Shown piece after piece: positions 55,205 through 64,000 of a DNA stretch of 64,000 nt. The translations under genes were made by a program, and so were the position numbers. Numbering within the stretch: position 1 is the stretch's first letter; every line of letters starts with the position of its first letter. The stretch lies in the NCBI RefSeq assembly GCF_000877395.1, contig NZ_JYFE01000060.1, forward strand, positions 1 through 64,000. The letters run 5' to 3'. The stretch is from Jannaschia aquimarina. GTDB lineage: Bacteria > Pseudomonadota > Alphaproteobacteria > Rhodobacterales > Rhodobacteraceae. The notes under the pieces were generated by a model that made no database searches, was not told the origin of the DNA, and saw only the letters and a program-made list of their open reading frames with translations.

Positions 55205-56254
55205 TCATTCCCGCCGGACCCGGAACCGCGTGAAGAGAAGCGCCAGAACCATCGTCAGCAGCGCCGTCGCCAGCAGGATGTCGGCCACATACGACGGCAC
55301 GCCCGCAGTGCGGGACATCGCATCCGCGCCGACGAAAACGCCCGCCACGAACAGGGCGGCAATGACAACGCCAAGGGGGTGCAACAGCGCGAGCATCGCC
55401 ACGATGATGCCGGTGTAGCCATAGCCCGGCGACAGATCGAGCGTCAGCGAGCCTTTCGCCCCAGACACCTCGGAAAAACCGGCCAGCGCGGCGAGTCCGC
55501 CGGACAGCAGCGCCACGCGCAGGATCGTGGCATTCACCGGCATTCCGGCGAAGCGGGCCGCCGGAAGGCCCGCGCCGACGGCCCGCATCTCGAATCCCCA
55601 GGTCGTGCGCGACTGCACCAGCCAGACCAGCCCCGCCGAGATCACGGCCAAGGCAAAGCCCCAGTGCAGGCGCAGACCTTCGGCGATGCGCGGCAGACGG
55701 GCCTCGGCGACCAGACGCTCCGATTTGGGCCAGCCCATGCCCATCGGATCCTTCAGAGGACCTTCGAGTAACATCGACACGAAGAGCAGCATCACGAAAT
55801 TGAACAGGAGCGTCGTCACCACCTCGTCCACGCCGAGGCGCAGCTTGGCCCAGGCGGCCCAGACGAGGCAGAGCGCGCCAGCCAGCATCGACGCCAGCGC
55901 GAGCGTCGGCAGCAATGCCCAGGCGGGCCAGCCCAATGCTCCGGTGCCCAGGACGACCGTCATCAGCGCACCGGCATAGAGTTGCGCCTCGGCTCCGATG
56001 TTCCAGAGTTTCGCACGGAAAGCGACGGCGACGGCAAGGCCTGTGAAGATGAGCGGCGTGGCGCGGTTCAGCGTCTCGAGCAGAGCGAAGCGGGAACCGA
56101 CCGCCCCCGTCACGATCTGTCCGAAGACGGCAAGGGGAGCGGCCCCCGCGATCAGGGCCAGCGCCATCCCGACGCCCAGCGTCGCACCCAGCGCAATCAG
56201 CGGCGGGCCGAAGGTGCGGGCCGGACCGGGGCGGGCGATGGCCTCAAGCCGCAT
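55205..56254 (-). CDS. ABC transporter permease, BMP/nucleoside family (BmpB-like)
   Basis: The 349-residue multi-pass membrane protein has the block GLAVAVAFRAKLWNIGAEAQL, the same WNIGAE signature as in the gene at 167-1246. The C-terminal part GYGYTGIIVAMLALLHPLGVV is also shared. ATG at 56254 lies inside the end of the ATPase gene (11-base overlap), which couples their translation. Confidence 0.9.
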   Translation of the reverse strand: MRLEAIARPGPARTFGPPLIALGATLGVGMALALIAGAAPLAVFGQIVTGAVGSRFALLETLNRATPLIFTGLAVAVAFRAKLWNIGAEAQLYAGALMTVVLGTGALGWPAWALLPTLALASMLAGALCLVWAAWAKLRLGVDEVVTTLLFNFVMLLFVSMLLEGPLKDPMGMGWPKSERLVAEARLPRIAEGLRLHWGFALAVISAGLVWLVQSRTTWGFEMRAVGAGLPAARFAGMPVNATILRVALLSGGLAALAGFSEVSGAKGSLTLDLSPGYGYTGIIVAMLALLHPLGVVIAALFVAGVFVGADAMSRTAGVPSYVADILLATALLTMVLALLFTRFRVRRE

Positions 56255-57794
56255 CAGCGCCTCCGCCAGCCATGGCAAGGCCCAGCGCCTCGACCTCCGC
56301 CCGCTCGCGCGGGACGGGGGGCGATAGACGGCCCGCATGGATCGTGTGGATCACATCGGACAGGGCCAGGATCTCGTCCAGATCCTCGGAGATCAGCAGG
56401 ATCGCCGCACCTGCGTCTCGCGCCGCCAAAAGGCGAGACTGGAGATAGGTGACAGCCCCTATATCGAGCCCCCGGACCGGCTGATTGGCCAGAATGATCC
56501 TGGGGGCGCCATGCAGGGCGCGGGCCAGGATCAGCTTTTGCATGTTGCCGCCCGACAGAAGCCGGATCGCCGCGTCGGGGCCGGGGCAGCGCACGTCGTT
56601 CGCCTCGATCAGGTCCTCGGCATGGGCGCGGGCGGCAGACCAGTCGATCAGGGGTCCGCGCGCGAACGGGGCGTCGCGGTAGGTTTCGAGGATCGCGTTC
56701 TCGGTCAGGGTGAAATCGGCGATCGTGCCGGTATGGTGGCGATCTTCGGGAATGCGTCCGATCCCGGCCGCCACCGCGATCCGGGGCGACCAGTCGGCGG
56801 GCGCCGCGTTGCCCAGCGTCAGGGTGCCCGAGGCTGGTCGGATCAGCCCTTCCAGCAATCCGGCCAATGCGGATTGGCCGTTGCCGGAAACGCCCGCGAT
56901 CCCCTTGATCTGCCCCGCGCGCAGATCCAGAGACGCGCGATCGAGCGCCGCGCCCTGGGTCGCGCCAGGCGGCGTAGAGACGGCGTCGAGGCGTAGCAGA
57001 ACCTCGCCCGGTTCGGCCGGCATGGCCTTGGGTTCCGCGATGTCTGCGCCGACCATAAGACGCGCGAGATCGGCCGGATCCGTGGCCGCGGTCGCGCGTT
57101 CGCCGACCACACGGCCATGGCGCAGGACGACGATCCGGTCGGCCGTCGCCATGACTTCGTGCAACTTGTGGGAGATGAGGATGACTGCCAGTCCGCGTGC
57201 CGTCGCCCGGCGCAGGGTGTCGAACAGGGCGCGCGCCTCTTGCGGTGTCAGCACGGCGGTCGGCTCATCGAGGATCAGGACGCGCGCATCGCCATAAAGC
57301 GCCTTGAGGATTTCGACCCGCTGGCGCTGGCCGACGGTCAGATCGGCAATTGCGGCGTCGGGGTCGACCTGAAGCCCGTAATCGCGGGCGAGGTCCTCGA
57401 TCCGCGCGCGCGCGGCGGCGCGGCCGCCCGGCCTCCACCAGGGACGGGTCCCGAGCGTCACGTTTTCCTGCACGGTCAGGGCGTCCGCGAGGGTGAAATG
57501 CTGGTGCACCATGCCGACCCCGGCCTCGATCGCGGCCCGCGGCTGCCCGGGCGGCAGGCGGCGCCCCATCACGCGCACCTCTCCGGCATCGGCGGCGTAG
57601 TGGCCGAAGAGGATGTTCATCAGGGTCGTCTTGCCGGCCCCGTTCTCACCCAGCAGGGCCACGATCTCTCCGGCGCGGAGCGTCAGGGACACGTCCTCGT
57701 TCGCGGTCACCTCGCCAAAGCGTTTGGTGATGCCGTCAAGGCGCAGGACCTCCGCGTCAGCGGAAGCCTGCGCCCCGGTCTCGGGGGAGGTCAA
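56244..57794 (-). CDS. ABC transporter ATPase, BMP/nucleoside family (two-domain)
   Basis: The 516-residue protein has two nucleotide-binding domains, as in YufO/RbsA-type transporters. The first has Walker A GENGAGKT near residue 50, signature TVGQRQRVEI and Walker B VLILDEPTAVLTP. The second has a degenerate P-loop GVSGNGQSALAG but an intact signature LLSGGNMQK. The start is TTG at 57794, overlapping the TGA of the binding-protein gene, so translation is coupled. It powers the importer with the two permeases downstream. Confidence 0.9.
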   Translation of the reverse strand: MTSPETGAQASADAEVLRLDGITKRFGEVTANEDVSLTLRAGEIVALLGENGAGKTTLMNILFGHYAADAGEVRVMGRRLPPGQPRAAIEAGVGMVHQHFTLADALTVQENVTLGTRPWWRPGGRAAARARIEDLARDYGLQVDPDAAIADLTVGQRQRVEILKALYGDARVLILDEPTAVLTPQEARALFDTLRRATARGLAVILISHKLHEVMATADRIVVLRHGRVVGERATAATDPADLARLMVGADIAEPKAMPAEPGEVLLRLDAVSTPPGATQGAALDRASLDLRAGQIKGIAGVSGNGQSALAGLLEGLIRPASGTLTLGNAAPADWSPRIAVAAGIGRIPEDRHHTGTIADFTLTENAILETYRDAPFARGPLIDWSAARAHAEDLIEANDVRCPGPDAAIRLLSGGNMQKLILARALHGAPRIILANQPVRGLDIGAVTYLQSRLLAARDAGAAILLISEDLDEILALSDVIHTIHAGRLSPPVPRERAEVEALGLAMAGGGADAA

Positions 57795-58783
57795 TTCGAG
57801 ACCGGCTCCGAGTCGTCGATCTCCACCTCGAATTCGCCGGCCTTGATCGCGGCTTCGCGTTCGCGGACCAGGGCCATCGTCTCTTCCGGAACGCGACCCT
57901 CGAACGTGCCCAGCGGCGCGAGGCTGGAGCCGCCTTCCTTCATGTATGAATAGACCCCGTAATTGTCTGCGGTGAAGCTGCCGTCGTTCACGGCGGCGAT
58001 GGCGGCCTGCAGCGTCGGCTCGAAATGCCAGATGGCCGACGCGACGACGGTTTCGGGATAGTCGGCCTGGGTGTCGATCACGTTGCCGATGGCGAGAAGC
58101 CCGCGTTCCTGCGCGGCGTCCGAGACCCCGAAGCGTTCGGCATAAAGCATGTCCGCCCCGTTCTCGATCATGGCGAAGGCCGTCTCCTTGGCCTTGGGCG
58201 GATCGAACCAGGATCCGATGAAGGCGACCTGGAACTCGACCTCCGGATTCGTCTCTCGCGCGCCGGCCATGAAGGCGTGCATCAGGCGGTTCACCTCGGG
58301 GATGGGAAAGCCGCCGACCATGCCGATATTGTTCGACTCGGTCATGGCCCCCGCGATCAGGCCGGTCAGGTAGCTGGCATCCTGAATGTAGTTGTCGAAG
58401 ACGGCGAGGTTGGGCAGCGCCGGGTCGTGCAGGAAGCTGGAGCCCATCAGGAAGGCGGTCTCGGGATAATCGGCCGCCACCTCTCGGGCCTCGTCCTCGA
58501 CGGCGAAGATCTCTCCGATGATCAGGTCGTTCCCGCCTTCGGCATATTCGCGCATGACGCGGGCGTAGTCGGTGTTCGAGACGTTCTCGCTGAAGGTGTA
58601 TTCGATCTGGCCGGCGTCCTGCGCGGCGAGGGCAGCTTGATGGATGCGGCTGACCCATTGCTGCTCGACCGGGACGGTATAGATGCCAGCGACCTGCAGA
58701 GGCGCGTCCTGCGCGGTGGCGGGCAGGGCTAGCAGGGATGCGGCCGCAGCGAGGACCGCGCGGCGAGTGAGTGAGATGAGCAT
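57791..58783 (-). CDS. BMP family ABC transporter substrate-binding protein
   Basis: The 330-residue periplasmic protein has a Tat-like or Sec signal (SLTRRAVLAAAASLLALPATAQ, with twin Arg) and the BMP fold: APLQVAGIYTVPVEQQWVSR, NNIGMVGGFPIPEVNRLMHAF and YAERFGVSDAAQERG. It is first in the operon: binding protein, ATPase, two permeases, CodA-like enzyme. A nucleoside or nucleobase ligand is inferred. It is clearly diverged from the binding protein at 2952-4034. Confidence 0.9.
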   Translation of the reverse strand: MLISLTRRAVLAAAASLLALPATAQDAPLQVAGIYTVPVEQQWVSRIHQAALAAQDAGQIEYTFSENVSNTDYARVMREYAEGGNDLIIGEIFAVEDEAREVAADYPETAFLMGSSFLHDPALPNLAVFDNYIQDASYLTGLIAGAMTESNNIGMVGGFPIPEVNRLMHAFMAGARETNPEVEFQVAFIGSWFDPPKAKETAFAMIENGADMLYAERFGVSDAAQERGLLAIGNVIDTQADYPETVVASAIWHFEPTLQAAIAAVNDGSFTADNYGVYSYMKEGGSSLAPLGTFEGRVPEETMALVREREAAIKAGEFEVEIDDSEPVSN

Positions 58784-58876
58784 GGTTCTTCCCCCTGTCG
58801 TGTGGCGCCCATGGGCGCCCAGAGGGGCCGTCGCGTCAAGCCGTCCCGATAGGCAGGTTCTCGGCCTGCCCGCCGA

Positions 58877-60376
58877 TCAGGCGGGAACGGGACCGCCTGC
58901 CGCCCGCATTTGCAGATGCAGATCGGCGAGATCGGCATCGCGTCCAGCCGTCAGCGCGGCGATGACCTGACCCTCCTTCACATACCGGGCCATGAAAGGG
59001 CCGGAGGGATCGCCGTCGATGCGGATCTCGTCCCAGTCGGTCGCGTGGCCCAGATATCGGTACTGGCGGGCGAGCGCCGTCCAGAAAAACGGGATATCGG
59101 CAGGGTCTGCACGGTGACCCAGCATCGCGCGGGCGGCGCGCTTGCCGTGCTGGCAGGCGACGCGCCAATGCTCGATCCGGGCGGGGCCGAAGGGCGTGGG
59201 CGTGCTGGCGCAGTCACCGGCGACATGCACGCCGGCCAAGCCGGGCACCGACAGGTCCGGTCCGACGCTGACGCCGCCATCGTCGTCCAGCGGCAACCCC
59301 TCGATCCCGGCCGTCGCGGGAGACACGCCGACGGCGACGAGCACGAGATCCGTCTCGGTCCGGCCACCATCCTTCAATTCGACGGCGGTCACGCGATCCG
59401 TACCGTGAAAGAGGCGCGCTTCGGTACGGGGCGTGTGGTGGATGCCGGCTTCCTTGACCTCGGACAGAATCAAGCGGGCGATCTCTTCTCCGACGATGCG
59501 GGCCAGCGGCAGGGCCTCGCGGGTGGCCAGCGTTACCTTCACGCCGCGCTTCGACAGGCTCAGCGCCGCTTCCAGCCCGATGAAGCCGCCGCCGATGACC
59601 ACCGCGCGGCTGGCGCCCTCGGCCGCCTCGGCCAGAGCGGTCGCCTGATCGCCGTCCCGCAAGCGGTAGATGCCGGGCAGATCCTCTCCGGGCAGGTCCA
59701 ACCCGCGGGGCAGACCGCCGGGCGCGACGAGCAATCCGTCGAACGCTCGCGTCCCGCCGGAAGCAAGTGTCAACCGACCTTCGGAGACAGCCGTCACGCG
59801 ATCTTCGACATGGACGACATTGAGACCCTTGATCGTGGGACGCAGTGTCAGGTCCTCGACCTGCTTGCCTCCGGTCAGGACGGCCTTGGACAGCATGGTG
59901 CGGTCCAGGGGCGGCCCGTTCGGTGCGATCATCTCGATCGCGCCATCGAAGCCCTCTTCGCGCAGGGCCGCGACGCAGGCATGGGCAGCGGCCCCTGCGC
60001 CGACGACGACCATCCGGCGGGCGTCCGGACCCGGGGTCGCGGTGTCCGGCAGCGGATGGGGGTCGATCCCGTCCGGCACGTCCACGAGTACACGCCCGTC
60101 GCGCAGGGCAACGGCGAATCGCGCCAGATCGCCATGACCCGGCGGCTCGGCCTGCTGGCCGGTCGCGGCATCGAAACAGGCATGGTGGAACGGGCAGATC
60201 ACGGTGCCATCGCGCAGCACGCCCTTGGACAGGGGCAGGCCGAGATGCGGGCATTCGTGCGTAAAGGCCCGCACGTCGTCGCCTTGCCGGACCAACAGCA
60301 TCGCGCGATCACCCGCTTCGACCTTCGAAAGCCCGTCGGGAATGTCGGACAGGGCGGCGACGTCGTGTTCGGGCAT
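58877..60376 (-). CDS. Rieske [2Fe-2S] domain FAD-dependent oxidoreductase (AIFM3-like)
   Basis: The 499-residue protein fuses an N-terminal Rieske domain to a pyridine-nucleotide-disulfide reductase fold. The Rieske ligands are in CPHLGLPL near 43-50 and CPFHHACF near 61-68. FAD and NAD loops are [16 protein letters not shown] near 122 and [20 protein letters not shown] near 259. The VHVAGDCAS segment binds FAD. It probably passes electrons from NAD(P)H to a partner oxygenase or acts in redox balance. No oxygenase gene is adjacent. A short CCCGCC-GATCA-GGCGGG hairpin overlaps its stop. Confidence 0.88.
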   Translation of the reverse strand: MPEHDVAALSDIPDGLSKVEAGDRAMLLVRQGDDVRAFTHECPHLGLPLSKGVLRDGTVICPFHHACFDAATGQQAEPPGHGDLARFAVALRDGRVLVDVPDGIDPHPLPDTATPGPDARRMVVVGAGAAAHACVAALREEGFDGAIEMIAPNGPPLDRTMLSKAVLTGGKQVEDLTLRPTIKGLNVVHVEDRVTAVSEGRLTLASGGTRAFDGLLVAPGGLPRGLDLPGEDLPGIYRLRDGDQATALAEAAEGASRAVVIGGGFIGLEAALSLSKRGVKVTLATREALPLARIVGEEIARLILSEVKEAGIHHTPRTEARLFHGTDRVTAVELKDGGRTETDLVLVAVGVSPATAGIEGLPLDDDGGVSVGPDLSVPGLAGVHVAGDCASTPTPFGPARIEHWRVACQHGKRAARAMLGHRADPADIPFFWTALARQYRYLGHATDWDEIRIDGDPSGPFMARYVKEGQVIAALTAGRDADLADLHLQMRAAGGPVPA

Positions 60377-60457
60377 GGGTCTCTCCTTGCGGGCGGATCC
60401 GTGCAGGCGGATCGTCCGGTCAGATAGCGCCGGACCGCGCGCAGGCGAGACGAAGGC

Positions 60458-60486
60458 TTGCGCCGTCCGGACGTCCCGCCTATATG
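60458..60486 (+). promoter_or_regulatory. Promoter of the rimP-nusA-infB operon
   Basis: TTGCGC (60458-60463) and TATATG (60481-60486) are separated by 17 bases, matching sigma-70 consensus well for a GC-rich genome. The transcript would start near 60493 and enter the leader with two hairpins ahead of rimP. Confidence 0.65.
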
Positions 60487-60501
60487 ACCCTCAACAGCGG
60501 C

Positions 60502-60554
60502 GCCCCGCGGGGCTCCACCGACACTCTCAGCGGGCCGCACGGCCCGCTTTTTCG
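60502..60554 (+). promoter_or_regulatory. rimP leader: hairpin plus intrinsic terminator (candidate attenuator)
   Basis: GCCCCGCGGGGC (60502-60513) is a small palindrome. AGCGGGCC (60529-60536) pairs perfectly with GGCCCGCT (60541-60548) around GCAC and is followed by a T run, giving a complete intrinsic terminator 16-20 bases before the rimP start. With the promoter at 60458 this terminator lies inside the operon's own leader. Alternatively it ends an upstream plus-strand transcript, but the upstream gene is on the minus strand. Confidence 0.7.
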
Positions 60555-60569
60555 TTTCTAGAGGCATCC

Positions 60570-61148
60570 ATGTCCGATCTGGTCGCCAAGACCGCCCTCG
60601 ACCGCCGCCTGGTAGAGATCGTGCGCCCCGTCGTGGAGGACATGGGCGCCGAGTTGGTTCGCCTGCGCATGCAGGGTGGCAAGACTCCCAAGCTGGAGAT
60701 CATGGCCGACACCGAAGACGGCATCGAGATCGACATGCTGGGCGAGATCAACACGATGCTGTCCGCGACGCTTGACGTCGAGGACCCGATCGACGGCGAA
60801 TACACGCTGGAAGTCGGCAGCCCCGGCATCGACCGCCCGCTGACCCGCCTCAAGGACTTCGAGACATGGGACGGCTATGACGCCAAGGTCGAAACGGTCG
60901 AGCCTATCGACGGGCAGAAACGCTTTCGCGGCATCATTCGCGGGACCGAGGGCGAAGAGATCCTGCTGGAGATCGACCGCCCCGGCGGCGCCGTGACGAT
61001 CGGGCTGACCTTCGACCTGCTGGCCGACGCCAAGCTGATCCTGACGGACGAGCTGGTGCGCGCCACGCTGAAGAAACGCAAGGACGCGGGACAGATCGAC
61101 CAGTCCCAATACGACGAAATCATCGAGATGGACGGAGAGGACGAGTAG
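60570..61148 (+). CDS. rimP: Ribosome maturation factor RimP
   Basis: The 192-residue cytosolic factor is needed for 30S ribosomal subunit assembly. The N-terminal domain contains [20 protein letters not shown] and [22 protein letters not shown]-terminal SH3-like barrel follows ([17 protein letters not shown]). ATG at 60570 follows the leader terminator. TAG directly abuts the nusA ATG, so the genes form one operon. Confidence 0.95.
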   Translation: MSDLVAKTALDRRLVEIVRPVVEDMGAELVRLRMQGGKTPKLEIMADTEDGIEIDMLGEINTMLSATLDVEDPIDGEYTLEVGSPGIDRPLTRLKDFETWDGYDAKVETVEPIDGQKRFRGIIRGTEGEEILLEIDRPGGAVTIGLTFDLLADAKLILTDELVRATLKKRKDAGQIDQSQYDEIIEMDGEDE

Positions 61149-62786
61149 ATGGCCATCACATCCGCCAACCAGCTGGAGCTGCTCCAGATCGCCGACGCGG
61201 TCGCGCGCGAGAAGATGATCGATCCCGGCCTCGTGATCGAGGCCATGGAGGAATCTCTCGCCCGGGCCGCCAAGTCCCGCTACGGCGCCGACATGGACAT
61301 CCGCGTGTCCATCGACCGCAAGACCGGCCAGGCGACTTTCACTCGGGTCCGCACCGTGATCGATCCCGAGGAAGAAGAGCTTGAAAACGAGAAGGCGCAA
61401 TTGACGCCCGATCAGGCGCGCCAATACCTCGCCGACCCCAAGCCGGGCGATACCATCGTCGACGAGGTGCCGCCCGTCGATATGGGCCGGATCGCCGCGC
61501 AATCCGCCAAGCAGGTCATCCTGCAGAAGGTCCGCGAAGCAGAGCGTGAGCGCCAGTACGAAGAGTTCAAGGACCGCGCCGGCACGATCATCAACGGTCT
61601 CGTCAAGCGCGAGGAATACGGCAACATCATCATCGATATCGGTGCCGGCGAAGCCGTCCTGCGCCGCAACGAGAAGATCGGGCGCGAGGCGTATCGCCCC
61701 GGAGACCGGATCCGCGTCTACATCAAGGACGTCCGCCGGGAGCCGCGCGGGCCCCAGATCTTCCTGTCGCGCACCGCGCCCGAATTCATGGAAGAGCTGT
61801 TCAAGATGGAGGTGCCGGAGATCTATGACGGCGTCATCGAGATCAAGGCCTGTGCCCGCGATCCGGGGTCCCGCGCCAAGATCGCCGTCATCAGCTACGA
61901 TTCGGGCGTCGACCCGGTTGGCGCCTGCGTCGGCATGCGCGGCAGCCGCGTTCAGGCCGTCGTCAACGAGCTTCAGGGCGAGAAGATCGACATCATCCCC
62001 TGGAACGATGACGCGCCCACCTTCCTGGTGAACGCGCTGCAACCGGCCGAGGTCTCGAAGGTCGTGCTCGACGACGATGCCGAGCGGATCGAGGTCGTCG
62101 TTCCCGAAGAGCAGCTTTCGCTCGCCATCGGTCGGCGCGGCCAGAACGTGCGCCTCGCCTCGCAACTCACCGGGCTGGAAATCGACATCCTCACCGAGGA
62201 GGAGGAGTCGAAGCGCCGTCAGGCCGAGTTCGAAGAGCGCACCAAGTTGTTCATGGACACGCTCGACCTGGACGAGTTCTTCGCCCAGCTTCTTGTCTCC
62301 GAAGGGTTCACCAACCTCGAAGAGGTCGCCTATGTCGAAGTCGATGAGCTTCTTGTGATCGACGGCGTCGACGAGGACACGGCCAACGAGCTTCAGGCCC
62401 GGGCCCGCGACCACATCGAGGAGCAGAACCGCAAGGCGATGGAGCATGCCCGCGAGCTTGGCTTGCAGGACGACCTCGCCAATTTCGAGGGTCTGTCGCC
62501 ACAGATGCTGGAGGCATTGACTGAGGACGGCGTCAAAACGCTGGAAGAGTTCGCCACCTGCGCCGACTGGGAACTGGCGGGCGGCTGGACGACGATCGAC
62601 GGCGAGCGCGTCAAGGATGACGGCTTGCTTGAGAAGTTCGGTCTGGAACTGGAAGAAGCTCGCGAACTTGTAATGACCGCCCGAGTCATGCTGGGCTGGG
62701 TCACCCCCGAAGAGGCACTGGGCCAGGGCGACGAAGAAGCCGCCGAAGGCGAGGAAGCCACCGAGACCGAGGAGGCCGGGGCGTGA
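61149..62786 (+). CDS. nusA: Transcription termination/antitermination factor NusA
   Basis: The 545-residue RNA polymerase-binding factor is full length: N-terminal domain (1 to about 130), S1 domain (around 135-200), two KH domains ([22 protein letters not shown] near 255-280; [18 protein letters not shown] near 320-340), then two acidic repeats ([17 protein letters not shown] and neighbours). The tail is Glu-rich. It modulates pausing, termination and antitermination. It starts one base after rimP ends. Its TGA stop is followed in the same frame by the YlxR coding sequence. Confidence 0.97.
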   Translation: MAITSANQLELLQIADAVAREKMIDPGLVIEAMEESLARAAKSRYGADMDIRVSIDRKTGQATFTRVRTVIDPEEEELENEKAQLTPDQARQYLADPKPGDTIVDEVPPVDMGRIAAQSAKQVILQKVREAERERQYEEFKDRAGTIINGLVKREEYGNIIIDIGAGEAVLRRNEKIGREAYRPGDRIRVYIKDVRREPRGPQIFLSRTAPEFMEELFKMEVPEIYDGVIEIKACARDPGSRAKIAVISYDSGVDPVGACVGMRGSRVQAVVNELQGEKIDIIPWNDDAPTFLVNALQPAEVSKVVLDDDAERIEVVVPEEQLSLAIGRRGQNVRLASQLTGLEIDILTEEEESKRRQAEFEERTKLFMDTLDLDEFFAQLLVSEGFTNLEEVAYVEVDELLVIDGVDEDTANELQARARDHIEEQNRKAMEHARELGLQDDLANFEGLSPQMLEALTEDGVKTLEEFATCADWELAGGWTTIDGERVKDDGLLEKFGLELEEARELVMTARVMLGWVTPEEALGQGDEEAAEGEEATETEEAGA

Positions 62787-62804
62787 TCGCCCCGGATCGT
62801 CTCC

Positions 62805-63437
62805 CTGAGCCGCGGCGGCAGGACGAAACATAGCAGCGAGCCAGAACGGCGCTGCATCGTCACCGGAGAGACCGGCCCCAAGGCGGGGCTGATCCGCTTC
62901 GTGGTCGGGCCGGACGACATGATCGTCCCGGACCTGTCGGGCAAGTTGCCCGGCCGGGGCATTTACGTCTCGGCCGAGCGCGAGGCCTTGGAAAAAGCGG
63001 TCGAAAAGCGCATATTCTCGAAAGGGGCGAAGCGGCAGGTCGTCATTCCGGACGGTCTGGTGGGCGGGCTCGAAGCGGGGCTTCTGCGCCGGGTTCAGGA
63101 CACGATCGCATTGGCTCGAAAGGCGGGCGACGCTGTCTGTGGCTACGAGAAGGTGAAATCCGCCCTTGGAGATTGGCGCGTCGCGGCGCTGTTGCAGGCC
63201 GCCGACGGATCCGAGCGCGGCAAGGGAAAGCTGTGGACGCCCGAGGGTGCCCGCTGGATCGGCCATCTGAGTGCCGACGAACTTGGCCGCGCCTTCGGGC
63301 GCGACCGTGTGATCCATGCCGTTGTCGCGGCTGGCACACTTGGAAGAAGAGTTGTAGAGGAAGCCGCGAAGCTGAAAGGCATACGCGGATTTGACGGGGG
63401 CGATACGGCCTCCGGGAAGGACGATAGAAGCGCATGA
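62805..63437 (+). CDS. YlxR/DUF448 RNA-binding protein fused to an L7Ae-like domain; non-canonical start
   Basis: The YlxR domain motifs SRGGRTK, PERRCIVTGE and GLIRFVVGPDD are encoded from 62808, and KLPGRGIYVS follows. An L7Ae/L30e-like C-terminal part (DTIALARKAGDAVCGYEKVKSAL) is common in alphaproteobacterial members. No ATG, GTG or TTG exists in frame between the nusA stop (62784-62786) and GTG at 62901; starting there would lose the conserved N-terminal motif. CTG at 62805 gives SRGG at the expected start, so I use it tentatively. The alternative is initiation at ATC or readthrough from nusA. It is a 210-residue RNA-binding protein in a translation and transcription operon. Confidence 0.75.
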   Translation: MSRGGRTKHSSEPERRCIVTGETGPKAGLIRFVVGPDDMIVPDLSGKLPGRGIYVSAEREALEKAVEKRIFSKGAKRQVVIPDGLVGGLEAGLLRRVQDTIALARKAGDAVCGYEKVKSALGDWRVAALLQAADGSERGKGKLWTPEGARWIGHLSADELGRAFGRDRVIHAVVAAGTLGRRVVEEAAKLKGIRGFDGGDTASGKDDRSA

Positions 63438-64000
63438 GCGATACGGACGGCAAGAAACCCCTCGGCCTCTCGGGCGGCGCCCGCTCGGGCCAGGTGAAGC
63501 AGAGCTTCGCGCGTGGCCGGACGAAGAACGTTGTGGTCGAAACGAAGCGCAAGCGCGTGGTCGCCCCCAAACCGGGGACGCAGACCGCCGCACAGCAATC
63601 GGCGTCAGGCTCCAAGGGCAAGGCGGGCGTCACCGACGCCGAGATGGAGCGTCGCCTCAAGGCCCTCCAGGCCGCGAAGGCCCGCGAGGCCGAAGAGGAT
63701 GAGCGCCGCAAGCGTGAGGAAGAGGAGCGCGCGCAGGAGCGCGAGCGCCGTCGCGCCGAGTTGGAGGCCAAGGAGCGCGAGGAACGCGAGCGCGAAGAGT
63801 TGCTCCGTCAGAAGGCCGAGGAAGACGAGCGTCGCAAGCGCGAAGCCGAAGAGGCGCGCAACCGTCCCGCGGCTGCCGTCGCCGATGCGCCGGCTGCCGA
63901 CAAGCCGGACCGGTCCCGCAATCTGGGCCCCGACGCCAAGCCGGGCGGGCGGGATGCTCCGCGTCGGCGTGACGACGATTCGGGCAAGCCGAAGGGCGGC
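63434..64000 (+). CDS. infB: Translation initiation factor IF-2, N-terminal part (truncated by window end)
   Basis: ATG at 63434 overlaps the YlxR stop (ATGA). The first 189 codons show the IF-2-associated N-terminal region (KKPLGLSGGARSGQVKQSFA and RGRTKNVVVETKRKR). A long Glu/Arg/Lys-rich predicted coiled coil follows (about residues 70-145). The GTPase domain lies beyond the window. The order nusA-ylxR-infB confirms identity. IF-2 places initiator tRNA on the ribosome. Confidence 0.93.
   Translation, partial: MSDTDGKKPLGLSGGARSGQVKQSFARGRTKNVVVETKRKRVVAPKPGTQTAAQQSASGSKGKAGVTDAEMERRLKALQAAKAREAEEDERRKREEEERAQERERRRAELEAKEREEREREELLRQKAEEDERRKREAEEARNRPAAAVADAPAADKPDRSRNLGPDAKPGGRDAPRRRDDDSGKPKGG

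Noticed and set aside
62901-63437. GTG at 62901 as the YlxR start
   Set aside because: It would remove the conserved CIVTGE and GLIRF motifs of the YlxR fold, which are encoded just upstream in the same frame.
60558-63593. A 1011-codon minus-strand open frame opposite rimP, nusA and ylxR
   Set aside because: It runs opposite three well-recognised genes and has no recognisable domain; it is an expected artefact of codon bias.

Overview
The window is chromosomal DNA from a high-GC alphaproteobacterium. Gene families and gene order point to Rhodobacterales (Roseobacteraceae or Paracoccaceae-like). Supporting signs are the DUF5928 glycosyltransferase/sulfotransferase pair, the order secA - parvulin isomerase - argJ - mutT, the block methyltransferase - comF - grxC - nitrilase - marR, and rimP - nusA - ylxR - infB. 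This assignment is inferred from protein families, not from a search. The DNA is densely coded, with no gap above 300 bases. I saw no rRNA, tRNA, CRISPR array, transposase or integrase.

Layout. 1-4.1 kb: a BMP-type (nucleoside-like) ABC importer whose ATPase must lie upstream, with two small membrane-protein genes between its permease genes. 4.3-6.7 kb: a three-gene RimK module (aspartic protease, ATP-grasp ligase, aspartoacylase-like hydrolase) with visibly lower GC. 6.9-9.4 kb: a divergent DUF5928 glycosyltransferase and sulfotransferase. 9.5-14.9 kb: small envelope proteins, a frameshifted saccharopine-dehydrogenase-like gene, a 2-hydroxyacid dehydrogenase, and soxR divergent from a VOC protein with a clear SoxR operator between them. 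15-25.6 kb: a DUF2339 membrane protein, secA, a parvulin isomerase, argJ, mutT, hemH and a methyltransferase. 25.6-33.3 kb: comF, grxC, a nitrilase-family hydrolase, marR, a NYN protein, a serine hydrolase, a GNAT, a glutathione-dependent formaldehyde dehydrogenase and small secreted proteins. 33.5-39.1 kb: a sugar ABC importer operon divergent from its LacI-type regulator across a perfect palindrome. 39.1-42.3 kb: oxyR divergent from katG.

42.4-51.5 kb is the most unusual part: ten genes on the minus strand, most of them overlapping or abutting. They encode an NMT1/THI5-like ABC importer, a CodA-like amidohydrolase, an FAD-linked oxidase, two flavodoxin-fold reductases, a 2-oxoglutarate/Fe(II) oxygenase, a creatininase-family amidohydrolase and an SMP-30 lactonase. 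A RidA-family gene is divergent from it. It looks like a complete uptake and degradation route for a nitrogen heterocycle, but the substrate cannot be read from the sequence. 52.8-58.8 kb carries a second, complete BMP importer with a cytosine-deaminase-like enzyme. 58.9-60.4 kb is a Rieske/FAD reductase. The window ends in the rimP-nusA-ylxR-infB operon (infB truncated), which has a good promoter and a leader terminator.

A dispersed intergenic repeat recurs at least seven times: a GGGGC/GCCCC-type hairpin plus a GGGATATTTG-AAGC-AGAAG tail. Several copies touch gene ends or ribosome binding sites.
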